DNA from: Betaproteobacteria bacterium HGW-Betaproteobacteria-3
GTDB taxonomy: Bacteria > Pseudomonadota > Gammaproteobacteria > Burkholderiales > Burkholderiaceae_C
Assembly (NCBI GenBank): GCA_002842205.1
Contig: PHCI01000027.1
Location: 1-46,557, forward strand
DNA: 46,557 bases
Reading direction: 5' to 3'
The position numbers were made by a program, and so were the translations under genes. This document shows, in pieces, positions 41,889 through 46,557 of this stretch (its first letter is position 1; the number at the start of each line of letters is the position of its first letter). The notes under the pieces are model-generated. The model had not been told where the DNA came from and ran no database searches. It worked only from the letters and a program-made list of their open reading frames with translations.

Positions 41889-42428
41889 ATGAGGAAGTTT
41901 TCGAAGTTTTCCCTGACACAGGCCCGCGGCCGCATGCCGGCGGTACGCGCCGGGCTCCGGTGGGTTGGCGCCTGCAGTGCGGCACTGTGGCTCGCCGGGT
42001 GCGCCGTGGAGTTTGAGAACCGGCAGGCCGCCCAGGAAGTTGCGCGGCTCGCTGTGCCGCCCGGTTCGGTGTACACGGGCTGGCGCGTGTTCCAGGACAA
42101 ATGCGCGGGCTGCCACACGCCCGCCGCGACCGGGATGGGAAACGCCCCCGATCTGTTGCCCAAAGTGCGCGAGATGGGTTCGCGCCAGTTTGTCAGTCTG
42201 GTGCTGCAGCGCTACGACTGGAACCTGCCGGTGGCATCGGCATCGGCATCGAGCGACCGCAGCGCGAATGAAGCCGTGGTCGAAGTGATCATGCAGCGCA
42301 AGGAAGCACCGCTGACGATGCCCGCATGGCAAGGTGAACCCCGCGTGACCGCCCATATCCTGGACCTCTATGCGTATCTCTCGGCCCGCGCGCAGGGCAC
42401 GCAGGACGCCGGTCGCCCGGCACCGTAA
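41889..42428 (+). CDS. Small lipoprotein c-type cytochrome
   Basis: A 179-residue protein with a lipobox LWLAGC (lipidated Cys38) and a single haem motif CAGCH (Cys72, Cys75, His76) within RVFQDKCAGCHTPAATGMG. Met144 in APLTMPAWQGE is the probable second axial ligand. Thus a membrane-tethered, periplasm-facing mono-haem cytochrome c. The ATG at 41889 has AAAGGTG 7 bp upstream; a GTG three codons earlier is possible, and a Met 15 codons later would give a shorter signal. Residues ~116-122 come from a GGCATC tandem repeat (ASASAS). No partner oxidase or dehydrogenase gene is nearby. Confidence 0.82.
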   Translation: MRKFSKFSLTQARGRMPAVRAGLRWVGACSAALWLAGCAVEFENRQAAQEVARLAVPPGSVYTGWRVFQDKCAGCHTPAATGMGNAPDLLPKVREMGSRQFVSLVLQRYDWNLPVASASASSDRSANEAVVEVIMQRKEAPLTMPAWQGEPRVTAHILDLYAYLSARAQGTQDAGRPAP

Positions 42429-42484
42429 AACGCCACGGCGGGGTTAAAAGCGCGGGTCGCTGTAGGGCGGGGCCGCACCCACGT

Positions 42485-43765
42485 TCACTGCGCCAGCCAC
42501 CGCACTTCGGCCGCACGGCCGGGCACTGACAACTGCGCCACCGTCTGCGGCGTCTGCGCCAGCAGCGTGCCCTTGCGCCAGACCATCAGGCGGTTCGCCC
42601 GCAACCGCAGGGCGTCGACGGTGTCGCGCGCTTGCAGCAGCACAAAGCTGGCGTCGCAGCCGGGCGCAAGGCCATGGCCGTGCAGGTGCATCACCTTTGC
42701 CGCGTGGCTGGTCACCGCCTCAAAACACTGGCGCATGCCTTGCTGGCTGGTCATCTGGGCCACGTGCAGGCCCATGTGCGCCACTTCGAGCATGTCGCCG
42801 CTCCCGAGGCTGTACCAGGGGTCCATCACGCAGTCGTGGCCGAAGGCGACCGTCACGCCTGCGGCCATGAGCTCGGGCACGCGGGTCAGGCCGCGGCGTT
42901 TGGGGTAGCTGTCGTGGCGGCCCTGCAGGGTGATGTTGATCAGCGGGTTGGCCACCACGCTGACGCCGGCTTCGGCGATCAGCGGGATGAGTTTGCTGAC
43001 GTAATAGTTGTCCATGCTGTGCATGGAAGTCAGGTGCGAGCCGGTCACGCGGCCCTGCAGGCCCAGGCGCTGCGCCTCAAAGGCCAGGGTTTCGATGTGG
43101 CGCGAAAGCGGGTCGTCGCTTTCGTCGCAGTGCATGTCCACCAGCTTGCCGCGCTCGGCGGCCAGCTCGCACAGCAGCCGCACGCTGGCCGCGCCCTCGC
43201 TCATGGTGCGCTCGAAGTGCGGAATGCCGCCGACCACGTCCACGCCAAGGTCGAGGGCACGTTTCAGGTTCTCCAGCCCACCGGGACTGCGCAGCACGCC
43301 GTCCTGCGGGAACGCCACCAGTTGCAGGTCGAGGTACGGTGCCACGCGCTTTTTCACTTCCAGCAGCGCCTGCACGGGCAGCAGGCTGGGGTCGCTGGTG
43401 TCCACATGGCTGCGGATGGCCAGCAGCCCCTTGGCCACGGCCCAGTCGCAGTAGGTGAGGGCGCGCTCGATCAGCGCATCGGCGGTCAGCAGCGGCTTGA
43501 GTTCGCCCCACAGCGCGATGCCTTCGAGCAGGGTGCCGCTTTGATTGACGCGCGGCAGGCCGTAGCTCAAGCAGGCGTCCATGTGAAAGTGGGGGTCGCA
43601 AAACGGCGGGCTCAGCAACTGGCCGCTGGCGTCCACGGTTTCGCGGGTTTGGGCGCCGTCGAGGGCGCCTTCGCGCACTTCCACAATTTTGCCGCCCTGC
43701 ACGGCCACGCTCATGCCGGTGCGGCCGTCGGGCAGGCTGGCGTGGGTGATGAGAAGGTCGAGCAT
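42485..43765 (-). CDS. Cytosine deaminase-like amidohydrolase
   Basis: A 426-residue metal-dependent amidohydrolase resembling CodA, which deaminates cytosine to uracil. Metal ligands are visible: His59 and His61 (CDPHFHMDACLSYGLP), the histidine in LVDMHCDESDDPLSRHIETL, the conserved GSHLTSMHSM, and the aspartate in VAFGHDCVMDPWYSLGSGDM. It is 4 bp downstream of a nucleoside-type permease gene on the same strand, so it likely acts on a base or related heterocycle that the ABC importer brings in. Other aminohydrolase substrates such as creatinine or isocytosine remain possible. Confidence 0.88.
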   Translation of the reverse strand: MLDLLITHASLPDGRTGMSVAVQGGKIVEVREGALDGAQTRETVDASGQLLSPPFCDPHFHMDACLSYGLPRVNQSGTLLEGIALWGELKPLLTADALIERALTYCDWAVAKGLLAIRSHVDTSDPSLLPVQALLEVKKRVAPYLDLQLVAFPQDGVLRSPGGLENLKRALDLGVDVVGGIPHFERTMSEGAASVRLLCELAAERGKLVDMHCDESDDPLSRHIETLAFEAQRLGLQGRVTGSHLTSMHSMDNYYVSKLIPLIAEAGVSVVANPLINITLQGRHDSYPKRRGLTRVPELMAAGVTVAFGHDCVMDPWYSLGSGDMLEVAHMGLHVAQMTSQQGMRQCFEAVTSHAAKVMHLHGHGLAPGCDASFVLLQARDTVDALRLRANRLMVWRKGTLLAQTPQTVAQLSVPGRAAEVRWLAQ

Positions 43766-43769
43766 CGGA

Positions 43770-44693
43770 CTACCTTTCGCCCTTTCGGTACGGTTTCATG
43801 AGGGCCTGCGGATAGGCCGCCTTGCGCGCCACCAGCACCAGCGCCAGGATGGACAGTGCGTAGGGCAGCATCAGGTACAGCTGGTAGGGCAGCACCGCGC
43901 CGCCCGATTGTTGCAGCCGCAGTTGCAGCGCGTCAAAAAACGCGAACAGGATGGCCCCCAGCAAGGCCTTGCCCGGGCGCCAGCTGGCAAACACCACCAG
44001 CGCCACGCAGATCCAGCCGCGGCCGTTGACCATGTTGAAAAAGAAGGCGTTGAACGCCGACAGCGTGAGAAACGAGCCCGCCACACCCATCAGCGCCGAG
44101 CCCGCCACGATGGCGCCGGTGCGCGTGGCCAGCACCGAAATGCCCTGGCCTTCGGCGGCCTGCGGGTTTTCGCCCACCATGCGCACGGCCAGGCCCAGCG
44201 GCGTGCGGTACAGCACCCAGCCGGTCAGCGGCACCAGCAGCAGGGCCAGCAGGGTGAGCGCGGTCTGCGCCTGGAGCACCGGGATGGGCAGCCAGTCCAT
44301 GGGGGCAAACGGCGTCACGGTGGGCGGCGTGCTGACCTTGGGAAAGCTCACGCGATAGCCAAAGTAGCTCAGGGCCGTGGCCAGCAGCGTGATGCCCAGC
44401 CCCGACACATGCTGCGACAGCGCCAGCCCCACCGTCAACCCCGCGTGCAACAGGCCGAACAGCCCGCCCGTGAGCGCCGCCACGCCCACGCCCAGCCACA
44501 GCGGCGCGCCCTGGTACACCGCCAGCCAGCCGCTGAAAGCGCCCGCAACCATGATGCCTTCGATGCCCAGGTTCAGCACCCCGGCCCGTTCGCACAGCAG
44601 CACGCCGAGTGTGCCCAGGATCAGCGGCGTGGCGATGCGCAGCACGGCGACCCAGAAGTCGGCGTTGGCCAGGATGGCGGGCAGGTCGCTCAC
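43770..44693 (-). CDS. ABC transporter permease, nucleoside/BmpA type (YufQ/NupQ-like)
   Basis: A 307-residue inner-membrane permease of the BPD_transp_2 family with about eight hydrophobic segments. It begins DFWVAVLRIATPLILGTLGV and contains GIEGIMVAGAFSGWLAVYQG and RMVGENPQAAEGQGISV, both typical of the second permease of guanosine/purine nucleoside importers. It is followed by the deaminase gene after 4 bp. A 91-bp gap before it, filled by repeat copy E, breaks what is usually a tightly packed operon. Confidence 0.9.
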   Translation of the reverse strand: MSDLPAILANADFWVAVLRIATPLILGTLGVLLCERAGVLNLGIEGIMVAGAFSGWLAVYQGAPLWLGVGVAALTGGLFGLLHAGLTVGLALSQHVSGLGITLLATALSYFGYRVSFPKVSTPPTVTPFAPMDWLPIPVLQAQTALTLLALLLVPLTGWVLYRTPLGLAVRMVGENPQAAEGQGISVLATRTGAIVAGSALMGVAGSFLTLSAFNAFFFNMVNGRGWICVALVVFASWRPGKALLGAILFAFFDALQLRLQQSGGAVLPYQLYLMLPYALSILALVLVARKAAYPQALMKPYRKGER

Positions 44694-44704
44694 CGGCCAT
44701 CCCT

Positions 44705-44780
44705 TTTACTGCGATATAAATAGCAAACTATGACCATTTGACGGGGGCTAAGGCCCGATTTGTCTTGAAAAATGCGGTTG
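44705..44780 (+). repeat. Dispersed repeat copy E (CCATTTGACGGGGGCTA family)
   Basis: Bases 44721-44750 are identical to 27141-27170 of copy D. Leading bases ACTGCGATATAAA and tail GGCCCGATTTGTCTTGAAAA are diverged. CGGG/CCCG (within CGGGGGCTAAGGCCCG) could pair. It sits in the gap between two permease genes of one operon, antisense to them. Confidence 0.92.
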
Positions 44781-44784
44781 AAAA

Positions 44785-45846
44785 TCATTTCCAGCGAACC
44801 CGGTATTGGGCCAGCAGCATGGCCACCAGCACGGCAATCAGCGAGGTGGCGACGATCACGTCGGCCAGGTAGGTGGGCACGCCGATGGCGCGGCTCATGC
44901 TGTCGGCGCCCACCAGCACGCCGGCCACAAACACGCTGGCCAGCACCACGCCCAGCGGGTGCAGGCCGGCCAGCATGGCAATCACGATGCCGCTGTAGCC
45001 GTAGCCGGGCGACATGTCGAGCGTGACGTAGCTGGTGCGCCCGGCCACCTCGATCGCGCCGGCCAGTCCGGCCAGTGCCCCGGAGAGCAGCGCCACCATG
45101 ACCACGGTGCGCGTGGTGCCCACGCCGGCAAAGGCGGCGGCGCGCGGGTTGGCGCCCACGGCGCGAATATCGAACCCCAGCACGGTGTACTTCATCAGCA
45201 CCCACAGCCCCAGCGCCAGCACCACGCCCCAGACCAGGCCGGTGTGCACGCGGGTCTGCGCCACCAGTTTGGCCAGCTCCAGATCACCCTGCAGCGCCAC
45301 ACTTTGCGGCCAGCCCATGGCGGTGGCGTCTTTCATGGGGCCGTCGAGCAGCGCGCCCACGGCCAGCAGCACGATGAAGTTGAGCAGCAGCGTGGTCACC
45401 ACCTCGTCCACGCCGAGTCTGCTTTTCATCAGCGCCGGGCCGAGCAGCAGCAGGGCGCCGGCCAGTGCGGCGGCGGCCATCATGAGCGGGAACAGCACCC
45501 ACACGGGCCACGCCAGCCCGCTGCCGCCGTGCAGGCCGCCCACGGCGATGGCGGCCAGCGCACCGGCATAGAGCTGGCCCTCGGCGCCGATGTTGAACAG
45601 CCGCGCCCGAAAAGCCACCGCCGCGGCCAGGCCGGTGAGCATGAGCGGGATGGCGCGGGTGAAGGTTTCGCTCAACGCGAACACCGAACCAAAGCCGCCC
45701 TGCAGCAGCAGCGCGTAGGTGCGCCCCACGGGCTGGCCGGCCCACAGCACCAGCAGCGCGGTGACGGCCAGGGTGAACGCCACCGCCCCCAGCGGCGCCA
45801 GCACCTGGGCGGTGCGCGAGACGGCGGGGCGCTTTTCCAGCCTCAT
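44785..45846 (-). CDS. ABC transporter permease, nucleoside/BmpA type (YufP/NupP-like)
   Basis: A 353-residue inner-membrane permease of the BPD_transp_2 family with about nine hydrophobic segments. Signature pieces are LNFIVLLAVGALLDGPMKDA, RAVGANPRAAAFAGVGTTRT and YGYSGIVIAMLAGLHPLGVV. It is the first permease of the nucleoside-type importer; its start overlaps the ATPase stop by 4 bp (ATGA), showing coupling. The second permease follows after repeat copy E. Confidence 0.92.
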   Translation of the reverse strand: MRLEKRPAVSRTAQVLAPLGAVAFTLAVTALLVLWAGQPVGRTYALLLQGGFGSVFALSETFTRAIPLMLTGLAAAVAFRARLFNIGAEGQLYAGALAAIAVGGLHGGSGLAWPVWVLFPLMMAAAALAGALLLLGPALMKSRLGVDEVVTTLLLNFIVLLAVGALLDGPMKDATAMGWPQSVALQGDLELAKLVAQTRVHTGLVWGVVLALGLWVLMKYTVLGFDIRAVGANPRAAAFAGVGTTRTVVMVALLSGALAGLAGAIEVAGRTSYVTLDMSPGYGYSGIVIAMLAGLHPLGVVLASVFVAGVLVGADSMSRAIGVPTYLADVIVATSLIAVLVAMLLAQYRVRWK

Positions 45847-46556
45847 GTGGGGCCGTCCGATGCGGTTTTCCCTGCGCTGGTCGAAAAGCCTGCGATGGCT
45901 TCGACCGGCTCAGCCCGAACGGTTGAAGCGGCGGTTGCTCCGGCCATGGCCAGACCGATGCTTTCGCGGCTCCAGGCTTCGGCGGCGCGGGCCTCGCCCA
46001 GCTGGCCGCTGTGCATGACGGCGATGCGGTCGCCCAGCACCATGACTTCGTCCAGATCGTCGGAGAGCACCAGCACGGCGGCGCCCGCGTCACGGGCGGC
46101 CAGCAACTGCTGCTGCACATAGGCCACCGCGCCAACGTCCAGGCCCCAGGTGGGCTGGTGGGCGACGATAAGCCGGGGGGCGTGGGCCACCAGGGCGCGT
46201 CCCAGAATGAGCTTTTGCATGTTGCCGCCCGACAGCGAGCGCGCCGGCGCATCGAGCCCGCCGCCGCGCACGTCAAACGCCTCGACGATGCGTTGGGCCT
46301 GCGCGCGCGCCGCCGCCCGGCGCACCAGTGGCCCGCGCCGCAGGGCCGGGCCGTGCAGCCGCTCGGACACGGCGTTTTCCCACAAGGGCAAGTCGCCCAC
46401 CACGCCCACGCCGTGCCGGTCTTCGGGGATGCGGGCCACGCCCTGCTGCACCAGCCAGGCGGGCGAAGGGCGCAGCGGCTGGCCCAGCAATTGCACGGTG
46501 CCGGCCGTGGCGCGCCGGGTGCCGCACAGCAGTTCGGCCAGCGCCACCTGGCCGTT
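45843..46556 (-). CDS. ABC transporter ATP-binding protein, nucleoside type (5' truncated)
   Basis: The last ~238 codons of a two-domain ATPase of the YufO/NupO or sugar (RbsA-like) type; the N-terminal domain is outside the window. Visible in the second domain: PEDRHGVGVVGDLPLWENAV, signature ARSLSGGNMQKLILGRAL, the Walker-B-like stretch RLIVAHQPTWGLDVGAVAYV, and LVLSDDLDEVMVLGDRIAVM. The usual Walker-B Asp-Glu is replaced by Ala-His-Gln-Pro, the expected degenerate C-terminal site in this class. A BmpA-like receptor gene would be expected upstream, beyond the edge. Confidence 0.9.
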   Translation of the reverse strand, partial: NGQVALAELLCGTRRATAGTVQLLGQPLRPSPAWLVQQGVARIPEDRHGVGVVGDLPLWENAVSERLHGPALRRGPLVRRAAARAQAQRIVEAFDVRGGGLDAPARSLSGGNMQKLILGRALVAHAPRLIVAHQPTWGLDVGAVAYVQQQLLAARDAGAAVLVLSDDLDEVMVLGDRIAVMHSGQLGEARAAEAWSRESIGLAMAGATAASTVRAEPVEAIAGFSTSAGKTASDGPT

Positions 46557-46557
46557 G

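Overview
The window is GC-rich (about two thirds G+C), densely coding DNA from a betaproteobacterium. Family resemblance points to Burkholderiales, most likely Comamonadaceae. The signs are the dnaX-ybaB-recR order, the gloB / methyltransferase / rnhA arrangement, a Bug-type (TctC) solute receptor, and short dispersed repeats of a style common in that family. The genus cannot be fixed from the sequence alone. About 42 protein genes are supported. No tRNA, rRNA, CRISPR array, transposase or prophage gene was seen. Both ends cut a gene: dnaX at the left, a nucleoside-type ABC ATPase at the right.

Layout. 1-1761: replication and recombination housekeeping genes (dnaX 3' end, ybaB, recR), with a large palindrome and a 15-bp minisatellite between ybaB and recR. 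1915-5172: a MAPEG-family membrane protein and a three-gene NitT/TauT-type ABC importer with ATGA overlaps. 5317-8142: a 941-residue MASE3/PAS sensor kinase. 8152-11731: a lytic transglycosylase lipoprotein and gloB on the minus strand, divergent from a methyltransferase and rnhA. 11895-16448: a two-gene RND efflux system. 16528-22715: acyl-CoA and PHA metabolism (CoA ligase, enoyl-CoA hydratase, thioredoxin-like protein, PHA-synthase-like protein, PaaK-like ligase). 22738-26262: molybdenum cofactor genes moeA, mobA and moaA on the minus strand. 26340-33406: an SDR, an aldehyde dehydrogenase, an MFS transporter, a PF10118-type hydrolase divergent from a TetR regulator, and a long-chain acyl-CoA synthetase. 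33417-37733: a sugar-acid type cluster (Bug receptor, RraA/aldolase-like protein, IlvD/Edd dehydratase) divergent from a GntR/FCD regulator. 37787-42428: gamma-glutamyltransferase, a DUF1161-like protein, a YebC-family protein, an unknown, an EVE-domain protein and a small lipoprotein cytochrome c. 42485-46557: a cytosine-deaminase-like amidohydrolase behind a BmpA/Nup-type nucleoside ABC importer.

The most unusual feature is a dispersed repeat of about 60-70 bp, present five times, with the core CCATTTGACGGGGGCTA. Four copies lie between genes. The fifth lies inside moeA, in frame and without a stop, so it appears to be translated as part of a roughly 29-residue insert between two conserved MoeA motifs. 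Also notable are a hairpin-rich region with three 84-86 bp direct repeats between mobA and moaA, a perfect 18-bp palindrome lying in the spacer of a near-consensus promoter (GntR/IlvD cluster), and paired GGTAC/GTACC inverted repeats around a TTGACA box (TetR/hydrolase pair).
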